DNA from: Sulfuritalea sp.
Lineage (GTDB): Bacteria; Pseudomonadota; Gammaproteobacteria; Burkholderiales; Rhodocyclaceae
Reading direction: 5' to 3'
DNA: 64,000 bases
Assembly (NCBI GenBank): GCA_016712985.1
Contig: JADJQA010000008.1
Span: forward strand, 122,692-186,691
The position numbers and the translations under genes were made by a program. Of the stretch, positions 30,328 through 39,881 are shown piece after piece (the first letter of the stretch is position 1; each line of letters starts with the position of its first letter). The notes beneath the pieces were generated by a model. It was given only the letters and a program-made list of their open reading frames with translations. It was not told where the DNA came from and made no database searches.

Positions 30328-31590
30328 TCAGGCGCCAAGCATCAGCCTGGCCGCGGCGACCCCGCTCCTCACCGCGCCTTCAAGCGTCGCCGGATAGTCG
30401 CCGGCCACATAGTCACCCGCCAGCCAGAGGCTGGGCAGTCCGCTTGCCGGGTCCGGTCGTTGCAGGTTGGGCACGCAGGCGAAGGTGGCGCGTTTTTCGG
30501 TGATGGTTTGGACCGCCAGCGGCGCCGGCAGATTCCGCACGAGGCGGGCGATTTCCTGGTGGATGCCGCGTTCGAGTTCTGTGGTCGGCAAGTCCAGGTG
30601 GCGGCCACGCGCGCTGATGACCGCGGCGATCAGGCCCTTCTGGCCGCACAAGGCGCCGCGATCGAACAGCCATTGCGCGAGCCCGGCGTCCACGCCCAGC
30701 ATGGGCTGCGGCAGTTTCACCCCGTCGGGATAGCTGAAGTAGCTGGTGACGATGGGTTCCCAGTCGAAGTGGGCCACTTGCGACGCCAGCGCGGGCACGA
30801 GACTGCCGAGGTGATAGGGCGCGACGGCGAGGACGATCTGCGCGAACGGACCGGCATCGTCGATCAGCCAGGCATTGCCGTTGTGCCTGAGGGAGCCGAC
30901 GCGCTGGCCGAGATGCACCGCGCCGCCGCGCTGCGTGATGAACTTCGCCGCGGGTTCCGGAAACAGCGCCGAGAGGTTGACTTGCGGCAGCAGCATGTCG
31001 CTGGCCGCGCGGGCGCCGGCGAGGCTGTCGCGCAAGACATTGGCCAGCACCTGCGCCGAAGCGCGGTCGGCGGGGGTGTTGAGCGCGGCGATACAGAGCG
31101 GCTCCCACAGGAGTCGGCGCTGGCGGGACGGCGTTTCGTTGCGGTCCAGCCACTCCGTAACGGTGGTGTCCGGCACGATGCGGAACTTGGCGGCTTGCAG
31201 CCCTTGCATGAGGCGGATCGCCGCCCACTTTTCGCGCCAGTCGAGGCCCTTTGCGAAGAGCAGGGCAAATGCGGTGTGCAACGGCGCCGGCACGGGTATG
31301 GAAGGCGCACTCATGAGGAATTCGCCGGGAAATTCGAAACGCAGCGGAGTGCGCCTTAGCAATACCTCGGGATCGGCGCCGACGGCGCGCATCAGGCGCA
31401 GGGTTTCGGTATACGCGCCAACCAGGATGTGCTGCCCGTTATCGACCGAGAAGCCCGCGATCTGCGTGGCGCGGGCACGACCGCCGAGAACTCGTGATGC
31501 CTCGAACACCTCCACCGGCCGGCCTGCGGCGGCGATCTCGACAGCGGCGGCCAGTCCGGCGTAACCGGCGCCGATCACGGCAGACTTCAC
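30328..31590 (-). CDS. hpnE: Hydroxysqualene dehydroxylase HpnE
   Basis: FAD-dependent enzyme reducing hydroxysqualene to squalene in the HpnCDE route. The dinucleotide-binding motif is at the N-terminus (AVIGAGYAGLAAAVEIAAAG, then VFEASRVLGGRARA), and the C-terminus has LWLAGDYVAGDYPATLEGAV, the FAD-binding end of amine-oxidase-like proteins. I chose GTG 31590, which overlaps the hpnD stop (GTGA); this gives 420 residues. An ATG 30 bases upstream is also in frame. Confidence 0.92.
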   Translation of the reverse strand: MKSAVIGAGYAGLAAAVEIAAAGRPVEVFEASRVLGGRARATQIAGFSVDNGQHILVGAYTETLRLMRAVGADPEVLLRRTPLRFEFPGEFLMSAPSIPVPAPLHTAFALLFAKGLDWREKWAAIRLMQGLQAAKFRIVPDTTVTEWLDRNETPSRQRRLLWEPLCIAALNTPADRASAQVLANVLRDSLAGARAASDMLLPQVNLSALFPEPAAKFITQRGGAVHLGQRVGSLRHNGNAWLIDDAGPFAQIVLAVAPYHLGSLVPALASQVAHFDWEPIVTSYFSYPDGVKLPQPMLGVDAGLAQWLFDRGALCGQKGLIAAVISARGRHLDLPTTELERGIHQEIARLVRNLPAPLAVQTITEKRATFACVPNLQRPDPASGLPSLWLAGDYVAGDYPATLEGAVRSGVAAARLMLGA

Positions 31591-32420
31591 GCCACTATCC
31601 AGGTCTTTCCAGCCAGCCACAGTTTGCGCAGCGGGGGCAGCGAGATGCGTCGATCCAGCACGCGGCAGCCGTCCCGCACGATTTCGTCGAGCGTCGCGCG
31701 GTAGATGGCAGCCATGATCAGCCCGGCACGCTGCGCCTTGCGGTCAGCGGCGGGGAGTTGGGCCAGCGCCTGCCGGTACGTTGTCCTGGCGCGCTCGACC
31801 TGAAACTCCATCAGCCGGCGAAAGTTGTCGCTGTAGCGAGCCTGCGCCAGATCGGCTTCATCGACGCCGAAGCGCGACAGCTCATCCTGCGGCAGGTAGA
31901 TGCGCCCACGCCGGGCATCCTCGCCGACGTCGCGGATGATATTGGTGAGCTGAAAGGCCAGGCCAAGGTCATGAGCGTATTTTAGTGTCATGCGGTCACG
32001 GTAGCCGAAGATCTCGGCGGCGAGCAGGCCGACCACGCTGGCGACGCGGTAGCAATACAGGTGCAGGGCCTTGAAGTCGGCGTAGCGGGCCTGCTCGAGG
32101 TCCATCTCCATGCCCTCGATGATTTCCAGCAATTGCTCCTGCGGCAGCGAAAAGTTCCTTAGGGATAGGGTCAGCGCCTGTGTCACCGGATGGCTGGGAC
32201 GATCTGCGAACGTGGCCTGCACTTCGCCGCGCCACCAACCCAGCTTGGCGCGCGACAACGTGGGATCGGTGCATTCGTCGACCACGTCGTCGACTTCACG
32301 GCAGAAGGCATACAGCGCGGTAATCGCCTGGCGTCGGAATGGTTCGAGAAACAGGAAGCTGTAGTAGAAGCTGGAGCCGCTTTGCGCGGCCCGCTGCTGG
32401 CAGTATTGATCGGGGGTCAC
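31587..32420 (-). CDS. hpnD: Presqualene diphosphate synthase HpnD
   Basis: Condenses two farnesyl diphosphates. The two aspartate-rich motifs of squalene/phytoene synthases are present: REVDDVVDE near residue 41 and NIIRDVGEDARRGRIYLP with the second Asp cluster. 277 residues, normal for HpnD. Its start is 7 bases after the hpnC stop. It makes the intermediate for hopanoid or carotenoid-type triterpenes; no hopene cyclase is in the window. Confidence 0.93.
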   Translation of the reverse strand: MTPDQYCQQRAAQSGSSFYYSFLFLEPFRRQAITALYAFCREVDDVVDECTDPTLSRAKLGWWRGEVQATFADRPSHPVTQALTLSLRNFSLPQEQLLEIIEGMEMDLEQARYADFKALHLYCYRVASVVGLLAAEIFGYRDRMTLKYAHDLGLAFQLTNIIRDVGEDARRGRIYLPQDELSRFGVDEADLAQARYSDNFRRLMEFQVERARTTYRQALAQLPAADRKAQRAGLIMAAIYRATLDEIVRDGCRVLDRRISLPPLRKLWLAGKTWIVA

Positions 32421-32427
32421 GGCGAAT

Positions 32428-33300
32428 TTACCGATGGGTGTCCAGGGGGCGCACCAGCGAGCGCCAGAGGATCATGGGCCAGTCGAGCGGCCGCAGCACC
32501 GGGCGTTGGCTGAAGACATCGAAATCAACGGCCTCGATCTTTTCCAGGATGCGCAGGCCGCCGGCCACGATGGCGCGGATTTCAAGGCCGATGCGTCCCG
32601 GCAGGTTCCAGCCCAGCGGGGCGCCGGCGAGCATCAGCGCGCGCGCCCTTTCGACCTGGAAGCGCAACAGGGAACGAAAGCCCTGCGAAACGGCGAGCGT
32701 GGGGACGGCGTTGGCGGGTACGCCAGCCTGGCGGCGAAGAACGTCATCATCACTGACGCCAAAGCGCGCCATCTCGTCCTGCGGCAGGTAGATTCGGCCC
32801 TGGGCGCCCTTGGCGGCGTCGATGCCGACATCCTGCCAGTGGTTGATCAACTGCAGCGCGGAACAGATGGCGTCGGAACGGGAAAGATTTTCCGCCGTGG
32901 CATGGCCGAACAGGTGCAGCAACAGGCGTCCCACCGGATCGGCGGAGCGGCGGCAGTAGTCCATCAGTTCGGCGAAGTCCCCGTAACGGTTCTTGCTGAT
33001 GTCCTGGATGAACGCGTCAAGCAGATCGCGAAACAGTTGCAAGCGCAGGCCGTACCGGGAAATCACCGGTCGCAGGCGCCGGAAGATCGCATGTTGCGTG
33101 GGCTGGCCCCGCTCGATCGCGTCCAATTCGGCCTGGTAGGCGGCAAGCAGCGCACGGCGCTGCCGCGGCGACAGATCTCCTTCGTCGGCGAAGTCGTCCG
33201 CGCTACGGGCGAAGGCATAGATGGCTGCCACCGGCTCGCGCAGGGGGGCTGGCAGAAGAACGGAGGCAACGGGGAAGTTTTCGTAGTGATCAACGGCCAT
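32428..33300 (-). CDS. hpnC: Hydroxysqualene synthase HpnC
   Basis: Hydrolyses presqualene diphosphate to hydroxysqualene. MAVDHYENFPVASVLLP is the typical HpnC start, so ATG 33300 is chosen over upstream in-frame codons. Aspartate-rich regions: ARSADDFADEGD and NHWQDVGIDAAKGRIYLP-like INHWQDVGIDAAKGAQG. 290 residues. First gene of hpnCDE; the promoter should lie in 33301-33476, shared divergently with tRNA-Leu. Confidence 0.93.
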   Translation of the reverse strand: MAVDHYENFPVASVLLPAPLREPVAAIYAFARSADDFADEGDLSPRQRRALLAAYQAELDAIERGQPTQHAIFRRLRPVISRYGLRLQLFRDLLDAFIQDISKNRYGDFAELMDYCRRSADPVGRLLLHLFGHATAENLSRSDAICSALQLINHWQDVGIDAAKGAQGRIYLPQDEMARFGVSDDDVLRRQAGVPANAVPTLAVSQGFRSLLRFQVERARALMLAGAPLGWNLPGRIGLEIRAIVAGGLRILEKIEAVDFDVFSQRPVLRPLDWPMILWRSLVRPLDTHR

Positions 33301-33476
33301 GATGCGGCGGAAGTATATACAGGGCTGTCCGGAGAGGCTCGCGATAGCGGCGCAAGCAGCATGCTCAAGGGTCCGCCGTGCTTGCGGTGATGCAGGAAAG
33401 AAATGTCGAAAGCAGGTAAAATTCAACATCCAAGTCGTGTCGTTCAGGTCGGGATTTCTCGCTGCTTGCGACATGC

Positions 33477-33561
33477 GCCCAGGTGGCGGAATTGGTAGAC
33501 GCACCAGATTTAGGTTCTGGCGCCGCGAGGCGTGGGGGTTCGAGTCCCTTCCTGGGCACCA
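33477..33561 (+). tRNA. tRNA-Leu (anticodon UAG)
   Basis: Acceptor stem GCCCAGG pairs with CCTGGGC; D-arm TGGCGGAATTGGTAGACGC; anticodon stem CCAGA/TCTGG with loop TTTAGGT, giving UAG. A long variable arm (GCGCCGCGAGGCGT) marks a class II tRNA, and the T-arm contains GGTTCGAGTCC. The CCA end is encoded. 85 bases. Confidence 0.97.
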
Positions 33562-33633
33562 GTCGTTGGGCGCGGACCCGCCGCGTGGCGCTGGCACGGC
33601 TTTTTAACGATTTTTTCAACCACGGATCTAGAA

Positions 33634-34956
33634 ATGACGGACAAGGCAACGACGGAGATGGCAATCGACACGAGCAGCGCGCTTGAAAGACGCATCGACA
33701 TGACGGTGGCTCTGGCCGAGGTAGACAAGGATGTCGAGCAGCGCCTCAAGCACCTGTCGCGCACGGTGAAGATGCCCGGCTTTCGTCCCGGCAAGGTCCC
33801 GCTGAAGATGGTGGCCCAACAATATGGCTCCCAGGCGCGTTCGGAGGCGATTGGCGCGGCAGTGGAGAAAGCCTATGGCGAGAAACTGCGCGAACAGAAG
33901 CTGCGCGTCGCCGGTTATCCGCGCATCGAGCCGAACGCCGATGCCAGCCCGGGGTTGTTGGGTTTCACCGCGGTGTTCGAGGTCTATCCCGACGTCACCC
34001 TGTCCGATATCTCCGGCCAGACCATCGAAAAGCCGACCCTGACGGTGACCGAAGCCGAGGTCGACAAGACCCTCGATGTCCTGCGCAAGCAACGTACCAT
34101 TTACACGGAGACCGACCGCGCGGCCATCAAGGATGATCGTCTGTTGATCGACTTCATCGGGCGCAAGAATGGCGAGGAATTCCCCGGCGGCAAGGCCAGC
34201 GACTACGGCGTGATGGTGGGCGGCGGCATGATGCTGCCCGACTTCGAGACCCACCTTGAGGGCGTCAGGGCCGGCGAGCGGAAAGTTTTCGACGTTACCT
34301 TCCCCGCCGACTATCAGAATGCCGAACTGGCCGGAATGACGGCGCAGTTCGAAATGCACGTGAAGAAAGTCGAGTCGCCCCGCGTACCGGAGATCGACGC
34401 CGATTTCGCCAGGCAACTCGGCGTTGCCGATGGCGATGTCGACAAGATGCGCGTCGAGGTGCGGGCGAACCTGGAGCGCGAAGTCAGGAAGCGCCTGCTG
34501 GCCAAGGTCAAGGGGCAGGTCATGGAGGCGCTGCTGAGGGTTAACCCGATCGAGGTGCCCAAGGCGCTGGTTGCCATGGAGTCCGAGCAAATGGCTCAAG
34601 CGGCGCGCCGCGACATGGAATCGCGCGGCATGACGATGAAGAATGTTCCGGTCGAGTCCTCATGGTTCGGCGAGCAGGCGACGCGCCGGGTGAAGCTCGG
34701 CCTGTTGCTTGCGGAGTTGGTCAAGGTCAGGGATCTTCATGTCAAGCCCGAGCAGGTGCGCGCCATCGTTGACGAATACGCCGAGACCTTCGAAGACCCC
34801 AAGGAAGTGGTCCGCTGGTACTATTCCCAGCCACAGAGGCTGGCCGAGGCCGAGGCTCTGGCGCTGGAGAACAATGTGGTGGATTGGGTGCTCGCCAACG
34901 CCATGGTCAGCGAAACCCCCATCGCCTTTGATGAACTGATGGGAAATGCAGCATGA
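33634..34956 (+). CDS. tig: Trigger factor
   Basis: Ribosome-bound chaperone and peptidyl-prolyl isomerase. The ribosome-docking signature KMPGFRPGKVPLKMVAQQYG is at about residues 46-65, the FKBP-like domain contains LLIDFIGRKNGEEFPGG, and the C-terminal chaperone arms follow. ATG 33634 gives 440 residues; ATG 33658 (MAIDTSSALERR) fits the family start equally well. First gene of tig-clpP-clpX, a conserved operon; its TGA overlaps an ATG 21 bases before the real clpP start. Confidence 0.95.
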   Translation: MTDKATTEMAIDTSSALERRIDMTVALAEVDKDVEQRLKHLSRTVKMPGFRPGKVPLKMVAQQYGSQARSEAIGAAVEKAYGEKLREQKLRVAGYPRIEPNADASPGLLGFTAVFEVYPDVTLSDISGQTIEKPTLTVTEAEVDKTLDVLRKQRTIYTETDRAAIKDDRLLIDFIGRKNGEEFPGGKASDYGVMVGGGMMLPDFETHLEGVRAGERKVFDVTFPADYQNAELAGMTAQFEMHVKKVESPRVPEIDADFARQLGVADGDVDKMRVEVRANLEREVRKRLLAKVKGQVMEALLRVNPIEVPKALVAMESEQMAQAARRDMESRGMTMKNVPVESSWFGEQATRRVKLGLLLAELVKVRDLHVKPEQVRAIVDEYAETFEDPKEVVRWYYSQPQRLAEAEALALENNVVDWVLANAMVSETPIAFDELMGNAA

Positions 34957-34973
34957 TCTTGCCGGAGAGACCC

Positions 34974-35633
34974 ATGTACGGTTCGCGACAGTTTGCCGGT
35001 GCGTACGACGCGCCGACCCCCGATACGCAAGCGCTCGGCCTGGTGCCGATGGTCATCGAGACCAGCGGTCGCGGCGAGCGGGCCTACGACATCTATTCGC
35101 GCCTGTTGCGCGAACGGGTGATCTTCCTGGTCGGCCCGGTCAATGACGCGACGGCCAATCTGGTGGTGGCGCAACTGCTGTTTCTCGAGTCCGAAAATCC
35201 GGACAAGGACATCTTCTTCTACATCAATTCGCCGGGAGGTTCGGTTACCGCCGGGATGGCGATCTACGACACCATGCAGTTCATCAAGCCGAACGTGTCG
35301 ACGCTGTGCATCGGCCAGGCGGCCAGCATGGGCTCCTTCCTTCTTGCCGCGGGAGAGAAGGGCAAGCGTTACTGCCTGCCGAATTCGCGCGTGATGATCC
35401 ATCAGCCCATGGGCGGTTTTCAGGGGCAGGCCTCGGACATCGAGATACATGCCAAGGAAATCCTTTACCTCAAGCAGAAGCTCAACGATATGCTGGCCAA
35501 GCACACCGGCCAGCCGATCGAGCGCATCGAGCGCGATACGGATCGCGACAACTTCCTTTCCGCCGATGCTGCGGTAGAGTATGGTCTGGTGGACAAGGTG
35601 CTGAGCAACCGCGCCGAAGCTGCCGGGGCTTAG
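34974..35633 (+). CDS. clpP: ATP-dependent Clp protease proteolytic subunit
   Basis: Serine protease forming the ClpP tetradecamer. Catalytic triad: Ser in QAASMGSFLLAAG, His in RVMIHQPMGG, Asp in ERDTDRDNF. INSPGGSVTAGMAIYDTM is also diagnostic. I chose ATG 34974 because GGAGAG at 34963-34968 is correctly spaced; an in-frame ATG at 34953 would add 7 residues. 219 residues. Works with ClpX encoded next. Confidence 0.97.
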   Translation: MYGSRQFAGAYDAPTPDTQALGLVPMVIETSGRGERAYDIYSRLLRERVIFLVGPVNDATANLVVAQLLFLESENPDKDIFFYINSPGGSVTAGMAIYDTMQFIKPNVSTLCIGQAASMGSFLLAAGEKGKRYCLPNSRVMIHQPMGGFQGQASDIEIHAKEILYLKQKLNDMLAKHTGQPIERIERDTDRDNFLSADAAVEYGLVDKVLSNRAEAAGA

Positions 35634-35639
35634 AGCCTG

Positions 35640-35666
35640 TGTTTCAGTGCGATTGCTGCTGAAACA
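35640..35666 (+). other. Hairpin between clpP and clpX
   Basis: TGTTTCAG (35640-35647) pairs with CTGAAACA (35659-35666) across an 11-base loop; flanking GAGCCTG/CAGACTC extends it imperfectly. There is no T run, so it is unlikely to be a full terminator. It might modulate clpX expression or transcript processing. Confidence 0.4.
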
Positions 35667-35699
35667 GACTCTTGATCGTTTGCACGGGCGGAGACGAAG

Positions 35700-36968
35700 A
35701 TGGCGGAAAGAAAGTCGGGTAGCGGGGAAAAGCTGTTGTATTGCTCCTTCTGCGGCAAGAGCCAGCATGAAGTCAAGAAACTGATAGCCGGCCCCTCGGT
35801 GTTTATCTGCGACGAATGCATCGAGCTTTGCAACGACATCATTCGCGACGAGATCGCCGCCGAGCCCGCGGGCTCCTCGAAGCGCGAGTTGCCGGCGCCG
35901 AAAGAGATCCGCGAGATGCTGGATCAATACGTGATCGGGCAGGATTCGGCGAAGAAGATCCTGGCCGTCGCGGTATATAACCACTACAAGCGTATCCGGC
36001 ACCAGGAAAAGGGCAGCGACGGCATTGAACTGTCGAAGAGCAACATCCTGCTGATCGGCCCCACCGGATCTGGCAAGACCCTGTTGGCGCAGACCATGGC
36101 GCGCACCCTCAACGTGCCCTTCGTCATGGCCGACGCCACCACGCTGACCGAAGCAGGCTATGTCGGCGAGGATGTCGAAAACATCATCCAGAAGCTGCTG
36201 CAGAAGTGTGATCACGAGGTCGAGAAAGCCCAGCAGGGGATCGTATATATCGACGAGATCGACAAGATTTCGCGCAAATCGGACAATCCCTCGATCACCC
36301 GCGATGTCTCCGGCGAGGGCGTGCAGCAGGCGCTGCTGAAGCTGATCGAAGGCACGGTGGCCAGCATTCCGCCGCAAGGCGGGCGCAAGCATCCGAACCA
36401 GGATTTCGTCCAGATCGATACCACCAACATCCTGTTCATCTGCGGCGGCGCCTTCGACGGCCTCGACAAGGTGATTCGCAATCGCTCGGAAAAGGGCGGC
36501 ATCGGCTTTGGCGCCGAGGTCAAGAGCCGCGACGCAGGCAATGTCAGCGAGATGTTGAAGCAGGTCGAGCCCGAGGACATGATCAAGTTCGGCCTGATTC
36601 CGGAGTTGATCGGGCGCCTGCCGGTGATCGCCACCCTGCAGGAACTCGACGAGGCGGCTCTGGTCGAAATTCTCATTGAACCGAAGAACGCCCTGATCAA
36701 GCAGTATCACAAGCTCTTTGCCATGGAAGGCGTGGAGCTTGAAGTCCGCCCCTCGGCGCTTCAGGCAATTGCCAGAAAGGCGCTGAAGCGCAAGACCGGC
36801 GCGCGGGGACTGCGTTCAATCCTGGAGAATGTGCTGCTGGACACCATGTATGAGCTGCCCACCCTGGAGAGTGTGAGCAAGGTGGTGGTGGACGAGAGCA
36901 CCATCGAGACCGGGGCCCAGCCGCTGATGATCTACGCCGATCAGCCCAAGGTTTCGGGATTGAACTGA
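35700..36968 (+). CDS. clpX: ATP-dependent Clp protease ATPase subunit ClpX
   Basis: AAA+ unfoldase, 422 residues. The N-terminal zinc finger is CSFCGKSQHEV...CDECIELC, Walker A GPTGSGKTLLAQ, Walker B GIVYIDEIDKI, the RKH loop in SIPPQGGRKHPNQDF, the IGF loop for ClpP binding in GGIGFGAEV, and sensor 2 in KRKTGARGLRSILE. All complete and in frame. Third gene of the tig-clpP-clpX group. Confidence 0.98.
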   Translation: MAERKSGSGEKLLYCSFCGKSQHEVKKLIAGPSVFICDECIELCNDIIRDEIAAEPAGSSKRELPAPKEIREMLDQYVIGQDSAKKILAVAVYNHYKRIRHQEKGSDGIELSKSNILLIGPTGSGKTLLAQTMARTLNVPFVMADATTLTEAGYVGEDVENIIQKLLQKCDHEVEKAQQGIVYIDEIDKISRKSDNPSITRDVSGEGVQQALLKLIEGTVASIPPQGGRKHPNQDFVQIDTTNILFICGGAFDGLDKVIRNRSEKGGIGFGAEVKSRDAGNVSEMLKQVEPEDMIKFGLIPELIGRLPVIATLQELDEAALVEILIEPKNALIKQYHKLFAMEGVELEVRPSALQAIARKALKRKTGARGLRSILENVLLDTMYELPTLESVSKVVVDESTIETGAQPLMIYADQPKVSGLN

Positions 36969-37026
36969 GTTTCTTCGCCGCAAGGCCACGGTAGCGATGT
37001 TGCCTTGAACACGGCGGCGATGCTGC

Positions 37027-37054
37027 CTTGAATACCGGCCACCCGCCCCGATGT
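37027..37054 (+). promoter_or_regulatory. Sigma-32-like heat-shock promoter of lon
   Basis: CTTGAA at 37027-37032, then 13 bases, then CCCCGATGT at 37046-37054. This matches the sigma-32 consensus (CTTGAA, 11-15 bases, CCCCATNT) with one mismatch in the -10 element. It lies 30 bases upstream of the lon start, a fitting distance for a heat-shock gene. Confidence 0.65.
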
Positions 37055-37084
37055 GGACGGCGTGAGTCATAACCGAAGGAAACC

Positions 37085-39502
37085 ATGATGTCCGGTGTGC
37101 CTGCTTCCCCAGTCGAGACCCAATCCCTGCCGCTGTTGCCCCTGCGCGACGTGGTGGTATTCCCGCACATGGTGATCCCGCTGTTCGTCGGTCGTCCCAA
37201 GTCCATCAAGGCGCTGGAAACGGCGATGGAGACCGGCAAAAACATCCTCCTCGTAGCGCAGAAGTCCGCTGCCAAGGATGAGCCCGTGCCGGAGGACATG
37301 TACGAGATCGGCTGCCTCGCCAACATCCTGCAGATGCTCAAGCTGCCCGATGGCACGGTGAAGGTGCTGGTCGAGGGCATCCAGCGCGCACGCGTGCTGC
37401 GCATCGAAGACCAGCGCGCCCTGTTCGTCGCCGATGTCAGCCTGATTCCGGTCGAAGAGCGCTCCGACAATGAAATCGAGGCGATGCGCCGCGCGGTGCT
37501 GGCCCAATTCGATCAGTACGTGAAGCTCAACAAGAAGATTCCTCCCGAGGTGCTGACATCGCTGGCCGGCATCGAGGACGCAGGCCGGCTGGCCGATACG
37601 ATCGCGGCGCACCTGCCATTGAAGCTGGAACAGAAGCAGGAGGTTCTGGAAGTCTTCGGCGTCACCGAGCGTCTGGAAAAGCTGCTCGGCCAGCTTGAAG
37701 CCGAACTCGATATCCTGCAGGTCGAAAAGCGCATCCGCGGCCGCGTCAAGCGCCAGATGGAGAAGAGCCAGCGCGAGTACTACCTCAACGAGCAGGTCAA
37801 GGCCATCCAGAAGGAACTCGGCGAAGGTGAAGAAGGCGCCGACATCGACGAGATGGAAAAGAAGATCAAGGCCGCCGGCATGAGCAAGGAGGCCCTGGCC
37901 AAGATCAACGGCGAGGTCAAGAAGCTCAAGCTGATGTCGCCCATGTCGGCCGAGGCCACCGTGGTGCGCAACTACATCGAAACCCTGCTGGCGCTGCCGT
38001 GGAAGAAGAAGTCGCGGATCAGCAAGGATCTGTCTGCCGCCGAGAAGATCCTCGACCGCGACCACTACGGGCTGGAAAAGGTCAAGGAACGCATCGTCGA
38101 ATACCTCGCCGTGCAGCAGCGGGTAGACAAGGTCAAGGCTCCGATCCTGTGCCTGGTCGGCCCTCCGGGAGTGGGCAAGACCTCCTTGGGCCAGTCGATC
38201 GCCAAGTCCACCAATCGCAAGTTCGTTCGCATGGCCCTGGGCGGTGTGCGCGATGAAGCCGAGATTCGCGGCCACCGGCGGACCTACATCGGTTCGATGC
38301 CAGGCAAGATCCTGCAGAACATGACCAAGGTCGGGGTCAAGAACCCGCTGTTCCTGCTCGATGAAGTCGACAAGATGGGGCAGGACTTCCGCGGCGATCC
38401 CTCGTCCGCGCTGCTCGAAGTGCTCGACCCGGAGCAAAACCACACCTTTCAGGATCACTACATCGAGGTCGATTTCGACTTGTCCGATGTGATGTTCGTC
38501 GCCACCGCCAACACACTGAACATCCCGGCCGCCTTGCTCGACCGGCTGGAAGTGATCCGCCTTGCCGGCTACACCGAGGACGAAAAGGTGAACATCGCCC
38601 TGCGCTACCTCGTGCCGAAGCAGATGAAGAACAACGGCATCAAACGCGACGAGCTGACGATCACCGAAGACGCCCTGCGCGACATCGTGCGCTATTACAC
38701 GCGCGAGGCCGGCGTGCGCAGCCTCGACCGCGAGATTTCCAAGATCTGCCGCAAGGTGGTGAAGTCGCTGGTGATGAAGGCGCGCAAGAACAAGATCGTG
38801 GTCAACGCCAGGAATCTCGACAAGTTCCTCGGCGTGCGCCGTTACAGTTTCGGCATGGCGGAAAAGGAAAACCAGATCGGCCAGGTCACAGGTCTGGCGT
38901 GGACCGAGGTCGGCGGCGAGTTGTTGACCATCGAAACCGTCGCCCTGCCCGGCAAAGGCAAGACTATGACCACCGGCAAGCTCGGCGAGGTGATGCAGGA
39001 GTCGATCCAGGCTGCGTTGTCGGTGGTGCGCAAGCGCAGCCAGGCGCTGGGGATTCCGGACGATTTCTACCAGAAGAACGATATCCACATCCACCTGCCC
39101 GAAGCCGCGACACCGAAGGACGGCCCCAGCGCCGGCATTGCCATCTGTACTGCGCTGGTATCCGTCCTGACCGGCATTCCGGTGCGCGCCGACGTGGCGA
39201 TGACGGGCGAGATTACCCTGCGTGGTGAAGTGCTGCCGATCGGCGGGCTCAAGGAAAAGCTGCTCGCGGCGGTACGTGGTGGCATCCGTCTGGCACTGAT
39301 CCCCGAGGAAAACGTCAAGGATCTGGCGGAAATTCCCGACACCATCAAGAACCGGATCGAGATTCAGCCGGTACGCTGGGTCGACAAGGTGCTGCAACTC
39401 GCCCTCGAGCGCATGCCGGAGCCGCTCCCCGAGCCAGCCGCGACACCGGCCGTGGCCGCGGTTGCCGGCGATGAAGCGGTGAGCGGCGTGGTGACCCACT
39501 GA
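37085..39502 (+). CDS. lon: ATP-dependent protease Lon
   Basis: 805-residue homohexameric protease. N-terminal LON domain (LPLLPLRDVVVFPHMVIPLF), coiled helical region with KSQREYYLNEQVKAIQKELG, AAA+ Walker A GPPGVGKTSLGQSI, Walker B NPLFLLDEVDKM, and the protease domain with catalytic Ser in PKDGPSAGIAIC and Lys in GGLKEKLLAA. AAGGA at 37076-37080 precedes two tandem ATG codons (37085, 37088). Transcribed after clpX with its own sigma-32-like promoter. The C-terminal 25 residues are alanine/proline-rich. Confidence 0.97.
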   Translation: MMSGVPASPVETQSLPLLPLRDVVVFPHMVIPLFVGRPKSIKALETAMETGKNILLVAQKSAAKDEPVPEDMYEIGCLANILQMLKLPDGTVKVLVEGIQRARVLRIEDQRALFVADVSLIPVEERSDNEIEAMRRAVLAQFDQYVKLNKKIPPEVLTSLAGIEDAGRLADTIAAHLPLKLEQKQEVLEVFGVTERLEKLLGQLEAELDILQVEKRIRGRVKRQMEKSQREYYLNEQVKAIQKELGEGEEGADIDEMEKKIKAAGMSKEALAKINGEVKKLKLMSPMSAEATVVRNYIETLLALPWKKKSRISKDLSAAEKILDRDHYGLEKVKERIVEYLAVQQRVDKVKAPILCLVGPPGVGKTSLGQSIAKSTNRKFVRMALGGVRDEAEIRGHRRTYIGSMPGKILQNMTKVGVKNPLFLLDEVDKMGQDFRGDPSSALLEVLDPEQNHTFQDHYIEVDFDLSDVMFVATANTLNIPAALLDRLEVIRLAGYTEDEKVNIALRYLVPKQMKNNGIKRDELTITEDALRDIVRYYTREAGVRSLDREISKICRKVVKSLVMKARKNKIVVNARNLDKFLGVRRYSFGMAEKENQIGQVTGLAWTEVGGELLTIETVALPGKGKTMTTGKLGEVMQESIQAALSVVRKRSQALGIPDDFYQKNDIHIHLPEAATPKDGPSAGIAICTALVSVLTGIPVRADVAMTGEITLRGEVLPIGGLKEKLLAAVRGGIRLALIPEENVKDLAEIPDTIKNRIEIQPVRWVDKVLQLALERMPEPLPEPAATPAVAAVAGDEAVSGVVTH

Positions 39503-39560
39503 TCCGGGGCGAGCTGATAGAATCCATTACGCTGTCAGATGGTGGCAGGGACCGTACAGC

Positions 39561-39636
39561 GGGTGCTTAGCTCAGTTGGTAGAGCGTCGCCCTTACAAGG
39601 CGAATGTCGGCGGTTCGACCCCGTCAGCACCCACCA
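39561..39636 (+). tRNA. tRNA-Val (anticodon UAC)
   Basis: Acceptor stem GGGTGCT pairs with AGCACCC; D-arm TAGCTCAGTTGGTAGAGC; anticodon stem TCGCC/GGCGA with loop CTTACAA, giving UAC; T-arm contains GGTTCGACCCC. CCA is encoded. 76 bases. Confidence 0.97.
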
Positions 39637-39663
39637 GTTTTCGCTTCAAGTGAGTACAGAAAA

Positions 39664-39695
39664 CCCGCACTGTCACAGGCTTTGCGGGATTTTTT
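39664..39695 (+). terminator. Rho-independent terminator after tRNA-Val
   Basis: CCCGCA (39664-39669) pairs with TGCGGG (39683-39688), followed by ATTTTTT. It lies 28 bases downstream of the tRNA and likely ends its transcript. Confidence 0.7.
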
Positions 39696-39881
39696 GTCGC
39701 CCATAGCGTCCAACGCGGTTCGTTTGCATCCGACGGTAGCTGCGCATGGCGCTTGCGGGACGGGACCACGAAGTCCTATCGACGCTCCATTTTTCGCTGA
39801 GGTCATTCAGGACGCAAACGCGAGAAATGATATTCAGCAGCATCGCAAGGACCTGTTCGGTGGGCTTTGCTCGTCTCGCAG

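Noticed and set aside
34821..36710. A 629-codon open frame antisense to clpP/clpX
   Set aside because: Shadow frame; both genes beneath are complete and conserved.
37067..39499. An 810-codon open frame antisense to lon
   Set aside because: Composition is an arginine/histidine/glutamine-rich shadow of lon's codon usage in high-GC DNA; lon is intact on the other strand with all motifs.
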